This document shows, piece by piece, positions 1 through 11,032 of a DNA stretch of 64,000 bases. The stretch is taken from NCBI GenBank assembly GCA_009746045.1, contig RPFO01000090.1, positions 1,760,689 through 1,824,688 on the forward strand. Direction: 5' to 3'. The number at the start of each line of letters is the position of its first letter. Position 1 is the first letter of the stretch. The position numbers and the translations under genes were made by a program. This DNA is from Mesostigma viride. Its lineage: Eukaryota; Streptophyta; Mesostigmatophyceae; Mesostigmatales; Mesostigmataceae. The notes under the pieces are model-generated. The model had not been told where the DNA came from and did not search any database. It was given only the letters and a program-made list of their open reading frames with translations.

Positions 1-978
1 GCCAGCCAGGTGTAGAATAAAACCATGATGCTTTATATATTTGGAAAGCAACCAAACCATTCACATTTAATTTCAAAAGACATCGACAAGAATACAAGTG
101 TTGTCTAGTCGTATAATGTCGTACTTGTGCGTCACTGTCCAAATAAGGCTAAGCGGTTCTTGATAACCTAGCAGGCCTCGGGTGACGCCACACTGCTCCG
201 CTTGGCTTACGGCTGGCAGTGTCCTTTAGCGCCCCCTATCCTGTCTACCTATCCCGCTTACCCCAGCTATGGCTCACTGGCCAACGACGACCGGGTTCCT
301 TCCCGAGTCTCGCCCACAATACACACATCATCTTGACGAAACCAAACAGTTATCACTTCCGTCAACCAATCTCATGACAATTACTCATTGCAACCACTCT
401 CGGGGGCTGCTCCGGATTGTTCCACTATTAAACCCCTTGACGACAACACCAAGTTGTGAGGGAGAGTAACGAGCGAACAACGACCACCATGGCCGCTGCT
501 GTGCTCCTAAATACCTCCAAAAATCCCGGCATCCATGCGCTGTCGCATTTGCCAGCAAGCCGCCTGACGTGCAGTTAGACTGCCAGCAAAATGCAGAGCA
601 AGTCTGTTCGACAGCCACGTGCGAGCCAGCACACCGCACACTACGATCTGCGTATCTAGCTTTGTCAGATGGACTGAACATCATTCCGTCTGGACAATAC
701 AAAAGATTCATAACTGCCAAATGTCACGCACCGGAATATTGCGCAAGCCACCAAGGCTTTGCGCCCCAAAGTCTTGCGCCCGAACCTAAGTCAGGTCACC
801 TAAGACTGTCACACTAGAAATTCAGGTCTTTCCGGCGCGGCGCTCCACACCGGCCCAAGGAACAAAGCCTGCGGCCTATACTGAATCGGAACCAACCAAA
901 CGTCGGACGTAACGATTCCGATTACGGCAATCGCGTAACTTCTTGAGTGCACGGACGTAAATGATCACGGACGTGACA
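1..978. repeat. Left copy of a long direct repeat (at least 978 bp)
   Basis: This stretch recurs at 1482-2459 with an offset of 1481 bases. I noticed one T/C difference near position 36, so the copies are nearly identical and recent. The left copy may extend beyond the window. The shared part ends in GTGACA in both copies, and the sequences then diverge. No protein family is recognisable in the small open frames inside it. It could be the long terminal repeat of a small non-autonomous LTR element, or half of a tandem duplication. No primer-binding site or polypurine tract was seen where an LTR element would need them. Confidence 0.9.
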
Positions 979-1481
979 GCTGTCGCGTTTGCGTGCCATT
1001 ATATCCTGGACTGATCATTACCGCTACTTGAATGCATCCACTATCAGCAGTAATCATGTGTGTGATATGCCACCTCCCCCCCCACTATTTAGCTCACAAC
1101 AACGTGAGAGCAAAAAGTGAAAGAAAGGCATCTCACACTAAAGAAGGAAGCCCAAAGAGGGCGTCATTCCAGGCAGCAGCAAAAAAAAAAAATCCAGCTG
1201 CTCAAAGATGCTTTTCCAGGATCAGCAACAACCTTAACATGCATGCTTTTAAAGGCTTAGCAATAACCCCTTCGATGGCTTTTTACCGGGAAAAGCCTAA
1301 CCTCTTCAGATGCTTTTGAAGGCTAAGCAATAACCTTTTCCTTGTGCTTCCCTGGGTGAAGCAGGAGGAACATCCAGGCTGGCCGGACTGAACCCATCAT
1401 GGGTTGTTCGCTCGTTAAAATCCAGTGTGATGCAGGTCACGGACATACTTGGCCGCCGACCTCATGACAGGCAATTCCGTA
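979..1481. other. Spacer between the two long direct repeats
   Basis: This 503-bp single-copy stretch lies between the direct repeats. It contains a short A-run near 1181 and two similar segments around 1240-1265 and 1305-1330 (a GCTTTT...AAGGCT-AGCAATAACC theme). No coding family is recognised. If the flanking repeats are LTRs this is the whole interior of the element, far too small to encode gag or pol. Confidence 0.6.
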
Positions 1482-2459
1482 GCCAGCCAGGTGTAGAATA
1501 AAACCATGATGCTTTACATATTTGGAAAGCAACCAAACCATTCACATTTAATTTCAAAAGACATCGACAAGAATACAAGTGTTGTCTAGTCGTATAATGT
1601 CGTACTTGTGCGTCACTGTCCAAATAAGGCTAAGCGGTTCTTGATAACCTAGCAGGCCTCGGGTGACGCCACACTGCTCCGCTTGGCTTACGGCTGGCAG
1701 TGTCCTTTAGCGCCCCCTATCCTGTCTACCTATCCCGCTTACCCCAGCTATGGCTCACTGGCCAACGACGACCGGGTTCCTTCCCGAGTCTCGCCCACAA
1801 TACACACATCATCTTGACGAAACCAAACAGTTATCACTTCCGTCAACCAATCTCATGACAATTACTCATTGCAACCACTCTCGGGGGCTGCTCCGGATTG
1901 TTCCACTATTAAACCCCTTGACGACAACACCAAGTTGTGAGGGAGAGTAACGAGCGAACAACGACCACCATGGCCGCTGCTGTGCTCCTAAATACCTCCA
2001 AAAATCCCGGCATCCATGCGCTGTCGCATTTGCCAGCAAGCCGCCTGACGTGCAGTTAGACTGCCAGCAAAATGCAGAGCAAGTCTGTTCGACAGCCACG
2101 TGCGAGCCAGCACACCGCACACTACGATCTGCGTATCTAGCTTTGTCAGATGGACTGAACATCATTCCGTCTGGACAATACAAAAGATTCATAACTGCCA
2201 AATGTCACGCACCGGAATATTGCGCAAGCCACCAAGGCTTTGCGCCCCAAAGTCTTGCGCCCGAACCTAAGTCAGGTCACCTAAGACTGTCACACTAGAA
2301 ATTCAGGTCTTTCCGGCGCGGCGCTCCACACCGGCCCAAGGAACAAAGCCTGCGGCCTATACTGAATCGGAACCAACCAAACGTCGGACGTAACGATTCC
2401 GATTACGGCAATCGCGTAACTTCTTGAGTGCACGGACGTAAATGATCACGGACGTGACA
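1482..2459. repeat. Right copy of the long direct repeat
   Basis: Nearly identical to 1-978. It ends in GTGACA at 2459 and is followed directly by the 3' end of a LINE-B fragment, so the repeat pair probably inserted next to or into that older LINE. The three small open frames of the left copy recur unchanged, which reflects sequence identity and not evidence of coding. Confidence 0.9.
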
Positions 2460-2640
2460 AGGCTTCTCAAGGGTTATGTGCTACAGATACTCCCAACGGA
2501 GTTATGTTCCTAAATGAATTAATCCATTCCATCCCATGTTCCCCTCCCACTGAGGACTTATGCTCACGTGACGCAGTCACGTGTCTATTAATTAATTAAG
2601 TAATTTTCTAGTCTAGAAAGTTTAATTATCTAGTCTAGAA
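2460..2640 (+). repeat. Two adjacent LINE 3' ends (LINE-B then LINE-A type)
   Basis: 2470-2515 carries the ATGTGCTAC...ACTCCCAACGGAGT hairpin that ends LINE-B copies elsewhere (16693-16722, 56211-56240). About 2515-2583 matches the last part of the LINE-A 3' UTR (compare 14470-14520 reversed). It ends in the palindrome CACGTGAC-GCA-GTCACGTG at 2565-2583 and a short TTAATTAA tail. Both are severely 5'-truncated. After the tail comes a small duplication of a TCTAGTCTAGAAA motif (2608-2641). Confidence 0.7.
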
Positions 2641-2985
2641 AATCCCAACTACACTACTCAGCAAAACGTACGCCCCTTCCGCTTGGGGGGAGGGGCCGGC
2701 TTGCCCACACCGGGGCTGGCGTGTGAGCCAGGACAATCTTCTGCCACCTCTTCTTGTTCTGCATAGCAGTCCAACGAAGAGAGCCTGAGGGATCGAGTGA
2801 ATGCGGTATTCAAAAGTGAGCTGGGACCACTAGGTCGGCCAGCAACATCTGGATGTAGTTCATGGCATGCAGGTTTACCCAGCTTTCTAATGTTCTTGGG
2901 GCCAGCTAGCCAGGTCAGGATGTGCTGCCCTGGTTGGCCAAGCCGCTGGGGGCTGGCCAGACCAATAAATTAATTAAATGATTAG
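2641..2985. other. No recognised feature
   Basis: Roughly 345 bases of moderately GC-rich sequence. I see no long open frame, no known repeat end and no RNA gene. It lies between LINE fragments and is probably old transposon-derived DNA. Confidence 0.4.
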
Positions 2986-3192
2986 GAACATAACTCCGTC
3001 GACCGGGAGTATATGCAGCACATATCCCTGAGACGGGGCATATGGCCTATAATACACTCGGGGCTACTTCCTGCAGGTGGGGGAATGTAAACTGCCACCT
3101 ATACTCTGGGTGCATGCACAAAGGGCACCTGCACCACCGTTATCTATCAGAGCCCAATGATCCCAAAGGGGGCCCGTCATGGGGTGGAAGAT
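2986..3192 (-). mobile_element. LINE-B 3' fragment, left part (split by LINE-A insertion)
   Basis: On the minus strand this is the 3' end of a LINE-B copy: the hairpin near 2988-3015 followed (reading upward) by sequence also found at 16720-16880 and, inverted, at 56050-56200. It stops at 3192 after GGGGTGGAAGAT. The same twelve bases recur at 13317-13328, where the LINE-B sequence resumes. LINE-A therefore interrupted this copy and left a 12-bp target-site duplication. Confidence 0.75.
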
Positions 3193-3774
3193 TAATTAAT
3201 TAATTAACTAATAGACACGTGACTGCGTCACGTGAGCATAAGTCCTCAGTGGGAGCCGCGAGGAACATGGCGGGGATCTGGAATGGATGGCCGGTGTAAG
3301 CTATGTAGGTCCTAGTTACAGGGACTTGTGGGCACTGCGGCCCGAATCTCTATCTATGAATGCCATACGCGGTCACACGTGGAGCCCCCACAGACTTGGG
3401 GGTGGTCTCCTTCATCACTACTTGCCATCTATCCTTGCGTACCATCTGCCTCCATATTACAGATAAACCATGCAGGAGGCTGCCCGGGTGTGAGCCCGTC
3501 ACATCTAGCTAGTGTACTGTAGCACATGTCCATGCCGAGTCTATCACGAAAAGTCCACGGGTGGCGGCCCTGCCGCGCGCGGCCTGGGGCACGCCAGGTG
3601 AGGACACATCGCCCAGGCTGGGCGGGCTTGGTGCAAGCTATTCTATCTGAATCTGTGTCTATACCTGATCTGTGCGGGCCATGCAGGTGCGTGCCCGGCT
3701 AGGCCCAGGCGCCTACAGGTGCCTAATAATGTGGGAAACATAGGGCAAATCAGCGTACAAACCCTCATAACTAA

Positions 3775-4942
3775 CTAATGTGCAAACCAAAGGGGCCGCA
3801 TCGATGTTAAGGGCGCCTTGCGCAGCATCTTGGTGACGTTGCCGTTGAGTCGTTGCTCCAGCTCCTGCGTCAGTGTCCAGATCTCGGCGCCGTAAGTCAG
3901 GATCTTCAGAAGTGACGACGCCACCTTGAAGAGGTCATGCTTGACCATCCGGGGTAGGGCGGGGTTGCATGCTCGACCACCAGCGGCGGTGGTCATGGAG
4001 GAGTTGCGCCCACGCCAATGATGCCGATCCGTGTGGTCAGGTCGTCCGATCGCAGGATCGGGAAGCCAACTGCCAAGCAGCTTGAAGCGGCCTGAAGTAG
4101 GGTAGTTAATCTCGGTGTTGTCTAAGAGGCGGAGTGCATGTGGGTCGGGGCGCTGCCATGCCGAGGGCCAGGGCCTACGTTTTGGGGCTGATTTCTACGG
4201 ACCAACCGCCCGCGAGCCGCGAGCGCCATGCAGGCAGTCCAGCCAAAGTTGGGCAGACTCCGGCTAATCTCGATGAGCGTGATGTCGTCGGCATAAATGA
4301 GGTCAGCTAGCAAATTCTGCTTTTTAGTCGGCCCCCCTTCCCCAGGCTCGTTCGTGATCGCTACTAGGCCAGGGGCACGGCCTGCAATGCTAGCAAAGCG
4401 AGCACGTGCCTGGCCGGCGTGCATAACATAATCCACCACAATAATAAACACTGAGGTACGGCGACAGGACGCAACCCTGCCAGACGCCGGACTGTGCACA
4501 GTGGGCATCATGGCGGGGTAACTGAGCCGTGTTGAGTGCGCACCGAAGTGGTCGACCCCTCATCATACAGCGTGCGGATGACGGTTATCAGGGGAGTGGG
4601 GACCCGAGCGCGCGAGCAAGTACAGCCCATAGAGCGTCCCAGAGGACAGAATCAAAAGCCTTGATGCTGAAGTCGACGAAGATCAGGATGACGGGAAACT
4701 CACCAGGTTGCAGGAGAGCGATTTCCTCGAATCTTGAGGCGACGCGCGACAGAGATGGCCATGATGGTGCTGCGCCCAGGACGAAAGCCCATTTGACTTT
4801 CCCCTAGGTAACGATTGAGAGCAGAACGAAGGCGGTTGAGGATCATGCGCATGAACAACTTGGGACCGTGCGGCGCTCTGGATGCAGACTCCTTGGTAGT
4901 TGCAGCGTGGTCGTCAGGGGAACCTTGGTTTTTGTACAACAT
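3775..4942 (-). pseudogene. LINE-A reverse transcriptase, C-terminal part
   Basis: Frame fragments on the minus strand together give the middle and end of a LINE reverse transcriptase. 4700-4942 has the GFRPGRST block, 4270-4300 has the catalytic block LIYADDITLI, and 3830-3960 has the LLKILTYGAEIWTL segment typical of LINE proteins after the polymerase core. They lie in different frames, so at least two frameshifts separate them. The two aspartates of the YADD box are intact. Enzymes of this group copy their own RNA into the nicked target. The N-terminal half is found at 12541-13210 beyond the inserted YR element. Confidence 0.8.
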
Positions 4943-5575
4943 AATAAGTAGAGCACATCGGGAAGTGGCCCTCAACTGGCCATCCTTACCCATGGGAACA
5001 CTTTATGTCCAAAAAGGCTAGCCTTACCCCCAAACAGGCAACACACAGGGAGGGCGGGTGGGAAAACAAAAGAGACCGCCATGAGCTAGGTGAGCAAGCT
5101 TTTATCGTGTTTCAAGGCCAACGGCTCTCTACCAACGGCCAGATCCGGCAACGGCCTCTAAACAGTTTTAGCCGTCAAGTTTTACTTCAGATATTGCTTG
5201 TTGCAAACCCGTCCGCAATCACAGATCTGCTAGAAGAACCTAGACGCAGAAATCCGTCGTCAAGGTACTCAGCACACCGTCAAGGTATGGGCCGCAACAA
5301 TTAGGCCATATCATCCGTAATACTCGTACACTAGAAGCCTAATCAACCTTATTACGATCACATCACCCAGCTCTATTTCACCTAGCATCAGCGGCTCCCC
5401 TTCCGTATCACTATAAAGAAACTATGTTCAGAGAACCCCGATTCTATTAACCGTGGAACTCCAGGGTAACCAGACTCTTTATTAAAACAATAAGTAGAGC
5501 ACATCGGGAAGTGGCCCTCAACTGGCCATCCTTACCCATGGGAACACTTTATGTCCAAAAAGGCTAGCCTTACCC
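4943..5575 (-). repeat. 3' split direct repeats B1-A2-B2 of the YR retrotransposon
   Basis: B2 is 4943-5029, A2 is 5063-5441 and B1 is 5489-5575. B1 equals B2 over 87 bases. A2 equals A1 (12162-12540) over 379 bases, with one difference noticed (codon-like GAA versus GGA near 5232/12331). A 47-bp spacer lies between A2 and B1 and a 33-bp spacer between A2 and B2. The open frames here only mirror the terminal repeat and are not genes. Confidence 0.88.
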
Positions 5576-5651
5576 TTACATCCCTCCCTGGCGACCCAAG
5601 CCAGGGGCAAAACAAAAACCGGTGGACGCATAAGACAAGAATGAAGGGAAC

Positions 5652-7913
5652 TTAAGGGGTCCGGACACACCGGAATTATTTCGCGCCAAAAAAATCGCGC
5701 CGGTACCCGGCACGTGAAATTGTGGTGCACGATGCGCGTAACCCTTGCGCCAAGTTGGCCATGGCGACGTGCGTTAGGTAATAAATGCAGTAATATGGCA
5801 ATAAGACCGCAGAAAATTATGCAGATGCGTCAAATCAAAGTTTCATCATGATCTTGCGTAGCCGAAGATGCATTATTGACGAGATCGATGCCATTTTTCA
5901 TCCGCGTTTGCGAGGGGGTCTGGCCCGGAAATCTTGCCGCAACGAATAAGCAGCAATACATGCCTACAGCGATAATTACAAAGGTTCTTAGTCCCTAGCG
6001 ATGCAGAAAGCAACGTTCATTAACGGGGAGATTGAAAATGTTAAAGAACCTTTTATTTTATTACTTTTCCTCGTCATTTTCGGAAAGAAAACGCCAGGTC
6101 CTGCTTTATGCGCTGTCAACCCGTCCATGGGTGGCTGGCATTTCTTGCGCGCCTTGTCAGGAAAGATAGCATGCCATTGTACGTCTATTATCCAGTGGTT
6201 ACCCCCGAAGTCTATTGCGTTTAGAAATCCCTTTATTCTAAGCTTTCAGCACGGTTTCCTGGAAGGGTGCGTTGTTTTGTTCGCCGCTTGCTGCATGCAC
6301 GTCTCTAGTTTTCCGGCAGCTTTCAACCGATTCGCTTACGTTATGCGTGGCAAGCTCTGAAATCCTGTCTAGGATTGGGTAATATCAAGGTAAGCTGCTA
6401 CGTTAATGTAATGATATATGGAAGGATTTGGATGGCAGAGTGCTTATATTGCATATTCAACACGTACCCCGGCATGCCTCGAGGGCGGCATGCAACAAGC
6501 TGGCGAGCATATGAACCGTGCGTCTCAACGTGCTGGGAAACAAGGTGGCTATACTTCTCTTGCTGGCCATGCTTTGTATATGTGTAAGCTATGCTTACGT
6601 GTGTGTCCTCTTTAGATTTGTGGATCACAGCCACTATGCTTCACAATCAATGTGCTCTCAAGGATGCTAGCCATGCTTATGAGGATGGCTGCAAGCCATT
6701 TCTCTTATGGCTTTGCTGTATTTTGTGTTTGCGCTTACAGTTCTGTTTTGTTGGTTGGTTTTTGAACGGGGTGATGTGAACCTGCAGGGTTAGAACATTG
6801 TGTTATTATTGCTGGTTGATTGAGGCATCATCCTCTACTCTAAGTCAGCATAGCACGTGTAGATGAGCATGCTGTTTATGCACCTTATTGTTGAGCATGG
6901 TTTACAACCATGGTGAGGTGTGGGGTGTGGCTAGCATGTACGAGTCACCCATCTAATCCCACATGTTTCTGTTGCTATTGAACGTTGCTTGGGCCTCTAA
7001 ACATTTCTGTTATTACCAATGAAGATTGCCAACTATGCTACCATAGTGTGGTGCTGCATGCTATGAATGACCTCTCTAGTACTCAAGGCTCATGCTCAGC
7101 TTGATCCTGCATTTGGTGGCTGTTTGTATAACTCAATTGGCAGCCGTCTATGTTAGGATTCTGATGATTTGTGGTGGGCAGGTGATGAAAAGGGTTATGT
7201 TTGAGCTCATGCCAGTCTATACTAGGGTTGAGGGGTGGCAGTTGAGGACACTAGTTTATGCCATCAGTCTAGCTCAGAATGACCTGAATTTTGATTCCAA
7301 GATAGTTTGCATGATAAATAACTTGCTGGCACCTTGTTTGCCCCACTTGGTGGTGGGCAAGGTTGTGATTGGTGCAGCCATTTGGAATAAAACCGTATTT
7401 TCGTGCATTTTTTTTTTTCATACAAAAGAACATAACTGTTCACATACGTGGTCAGAATGAGCTGAAAATTGGTCCCATTGATATTCCCACCCTGTGGAAG
7501 TTATTTTTGACTCCCTGGGCCCAACCCATGCGTATTTGATTTGATATTTTTTTTTTAGTCACAAAAAAGACGTATTTTTCGGTAAACTGCATAAGTATGC
7601 CCAGACGTGCGATTTTGGTGCTGCAAATTAGCTCCATTCTTTGGTCTGGGTGGGGATTTGACAAAAATGTGGTGTTTGGTCCACAAGTGTGGGGGGGTTG
7701 TCCTAGGCAATCCGTGCTGTTAGGGGGTGTGCGCGCTAAAAATAGCTCCGTGCACATGTATGGTGATGGACCTTGAACTCAAAAAGTAGCCAGATGCATG
7801 CCCAAGGGTCATATTTATGGCCCCCCATCATAATTTGCATTGCCAGAATGGGTATTGAGTGCAAAACATGTGTATTCAATTTGGGGGGGTTCAGGTGTGT
7901 CCGGACCCCTTAA
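5652..7913. mobile_element. TTAA-flanked DNA transposon, copy 1 (non-autonomous)
   Basis: The left end reads TTAAGGGGTCCGGACACACC and the right end is its exact reverse complement, giving 16-bp inverted repeats flanked by TTAA. Just inside the left end lies a subterminal block with TTTCGCGCC and GCGCCGGTACC, shared with two related elements (20671-22563 and 58304-60581). TTAA target duplication is the hallmark of piggyBac-type transposons, but no transposase is recognisable. The 119-aa frame at 6001-6360 has no family I know. It is inserted exactly at the stop codon of the YR recombinase. Confidence 0.8.
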
Positions 7914-10900
7914 GAGGAAGGCAGAGAAAAGACGCTCCGCCAAATGCGCGGGGGGCAGGCGGCGATAGCCCGAACCAGGGCGTCAGGAAGGGTGAGGGCC
8001 AAGCTCCGGTGCAATCCCACATAGTGGGCGACAGTTTTGCTGCTGCGCCAGCGACCCCGATGCTGAATATCAGCCATGCTGCGCTGCCGCAAAAAATCAT
8101 AGGTAGCCCCCCCATGCCGCAGCCCGTGAATGGTAAACACCGTGTCGACCCCCAAAGCTTGCGTGGCCTGATGCCAAACCCGGCTGAACTGGGCATAATC
8201 GTAAGGGAACACCCGCTCCCAGGCCGCCTTGCCACGCATACAAGCCCGCAAGAGGGTCTCAGTCATGACATCCTCGATCACCACAGACTGCACCTCCCCC
8301 TTAGCCGTCTTAGCTGACATCAACAACAAGGCGCCCCGCTGCGAACCCCGCAACCGAACATCAGGCTGCAAGCGCACATGGCCGACCAACAGGTTGAGCG
8401 CCTCCGATACCCGCAGGTATTGTTGGAAAATAACGATGACCATCATAGCCGCACGAGGCTGCCGCTGGAGCACCATAGTACAAGCAAGCGCAAACGCAGC
8501 CTCCCATGGAATGGGGGGGGGGCACGAGGGGGTGCCAACGTGCGCCAGCCAGCCAAAACACTTCGTGCCAAGGCCCAATCCCGCACCTCCCGGGGAAGTA
8601 CAAATTCAGGCCCATAAGCGCATTGACACACAACTGGCGGCTGTAACACCGTGAGTGCGCCCAAGCGACATACTCGCAATAGTATTCCTCTATCGTCAAG
8701 CCGCGCAACAAGCTGCCAACCCGACCCCGCCGGCTCGCCCACCATGCGAAAAAGGACCTAAGACCCCGATGGTAAACCATCAAAGTAGCCGGCTTCACCT
8801 TGCCCTCAAGAAGGGTCAAGTAGCTAGCGCCAAGCCGAGGCCCGGGATTGGGATGAACACCCTCGCGAGTCAAATCGCGGACCCACCCGGCCACCGAGGC
8901 AGCCATGGAAAGCCCCCGCGAAGGCCCATCCGCAGGCTGAAGCTCACTTGGCGTCCAGACCCATTGTGAGCGGCTGCCGGTGACCAACGTAAGAGCGCAC
9001 AACCGGCGGCATTGCTTGTTTAACCGGTAAGAAGAGGAACGCCCTTTAGCCAAGCAGCCCAAAGCGGCAGTGGAGTCCACTAACCTCACCACCCGCTTAC
9101 CCCATGTTCCGAGGTTCCGGGCCGAGCGCTCCACCCCCTTCACAGCGGCCCGCACTTCCTTCTCGTTGATGTGCATGGTCGAATCGCGCCAGCGACTCTT
9201 GATCCCGACGCGCCATCGCCCGTGGATGATGGCTTTTTCCGCGGCCTTGGTCAAGGGTCTAGGCCCGGCATACATGGCCTCACCTGGGGTGAGGAGGGTT
9301 GGGTAACCCCGCACCTCCCGGGCCCGAGCTAATTCCGTCACCTCAGCTGGGGCCATCTCAGCGTAGACAACCCCCTGCCCAAAACTAGACGCATCCGAGG
9401 CCACCACCACCGGAGCCAGGGCAGCCCCCCGGTCCACACGGAGCATGGGGGCCAACGCCATGGCACACTCGAGCTCATCGCGCACACCTTGCCACAAAGG
9501 TCGCGTTCGCTGGCCCCACCCCTTGAGGTTGATGAACTTAAAACTCTGCTGCCATATGGACAAGCAAGTGCGGCTGAGCATCTGCAGCCACACCCACCGG
9601 CCCACGACGGCCGCCAGCGCCTCAGCGGTAGCGCGTCCCCTCTCGAGGAGTACACGAGTGTGCGCAACCACAAGGGTGAGCTGCTTAGCTGTCGGCTCCA
9701 ACACCCCATCCCGCCGGTGAACAACACCCAGAGCTTCTAGCTCGTCCTCCCCCTCCGGGCTAGCCATGATCGTCTTGTCCTTGGAGGGCACAAGGTTGTT
9801 AGGCGCGTACCCGTCTTCAATAGCACTCGCGATTAAGCGATTCACCGCCTCGCACGTGCGCCCATTGCTGACCACCAGGTCATCAATAGTGATGGATACC
9901 ATAGGGGCAGGGGGGTCCTCAAGGTCGATTTGCATCTCCCTCGTGCTCTCCTCCTTGTACTCGATGGCTAGGGCGGTTGGGTTACCCCATGCATTCCGAA
10001 GCACGGTCAGCTCCCCTACACTTGTGAGGCGGTTCACCTGCCGTCTAGGATCCAAAGCGCCCGTGGCATAGAGGACCATCTCATGGATGGCTTCCCCTAG
10101 CGCTACAGCGTGGGAGTGCCCCATGGCCAGCACTTTCAGCACTGGCCACACCCTCCTCCGCCGCCCCGGCAGCCCGACATCGGTGGACCACACATCAGGT
10201 AGCCCTTGATAATCCCACCACCACTCCGGCACTTGGATGGTATAGTAATACGAGACCAGATCGCTCTTGGCCGTGTAGCACCGACCCTTGATATAGACCT
10301 CCGAGTATATGCCCAGGTGGGGTAACACCGTCTTAGGGGGGTCCACCCACAGTGCGTTCCCCAACTTCTTATTCACAATGAGCCTTAACTCCCCCACTCC
10401 TTTGGCCACCCCAAAACATCCGTCTACCCACTTTGGCCGCGTCTCTCGGAACTCCACCATCCCCACGTCCGCTGCCCTCCCCATCAACTTGCCCCACTCC
10501 GCCATGGTGCACCCTCGGCTGGGGGCAGGTACATTCCAATACCTCGCACTGGCAGCCACCTCCGGCTTGATGCAGTTGGCTTCGCTCGCGTACACCTCTC
10601 GCCAACTAGGTCGTAGCGCCAGCAAATCCAGCAGCTTCGCCTTTCCTGCCACCTCGCGCTTCGGCAGACTCACCCGCTCCGCCACAAGTTGTTCATACTT
10701 ATTACATTTCCCATAGATTAGATCACTTCCTTCTGCGGGGCCTGTCGCAACGCCGGTTACGCGGCGACTGTACCACTCGCAGTGCTTCTTGACCCTTTTC
10801 AGGGCCTCCGCCGTTCCTCTGGAGCACGCGCCTCCAGATTTAGGCGGAGGGTCTGCCCCCCCGTGCCATAGCCAATTCAACCACGTAATCACCTTGTGTT

Positions 10901-10985
10901 GTAGAGTGAAGGTCCGGCGGCGGCGAGTTGCACGCTGGCGTCTGCGTGCTGACCTCACTCTCCCCCACGTAGTGCTTAGAGGCAT
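7910..10985 (-). CDS. YR retrotransposon pol: reverse transcriptase, RNase H, tyrosine recombinase (one frameshift)
   Basis: The start chosen is the ATG at 10985-10983, 48 bases after the gag-like ORF stop; the open frame continues upstream but there only shadows gag. The reverse transcriptase carries a SITIDDLVVS catalytic box (IDD instead of YxDD). RNase H follows with VASDAS, HINEKE, RLVDSTAALG and PADGPSRG, supplying the acidic residues. Next comes EGVHPNPGP, a 2A-like motif at 8838-8864, and then the recombinase: LRVSEAL (first Arg), HGLRHGG (HxxR), HRGRW and VAHYV (tyrosine nucleophile). A run of ten G on the plus strand (8513-8522) shifts the frame between the start of the recombinase and its catalytic core. 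Without it, pol would be about 1025 aa. The stop is the TAA at 7912-7910, inside a TTAA duplication. Confidence 0.87.
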
Positions 10986-11032
10986 TGTAGGAAGAGGCAG
11001 TGGGAAGGGGGAGCGGTTTACCCTTTCGGTGT

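Noticed and set aside
1-2459. Confident LTR retrotransposon
   Set aside because: No primer-binding site, polypurine tract or visible target duplication; the left border is outside the window.
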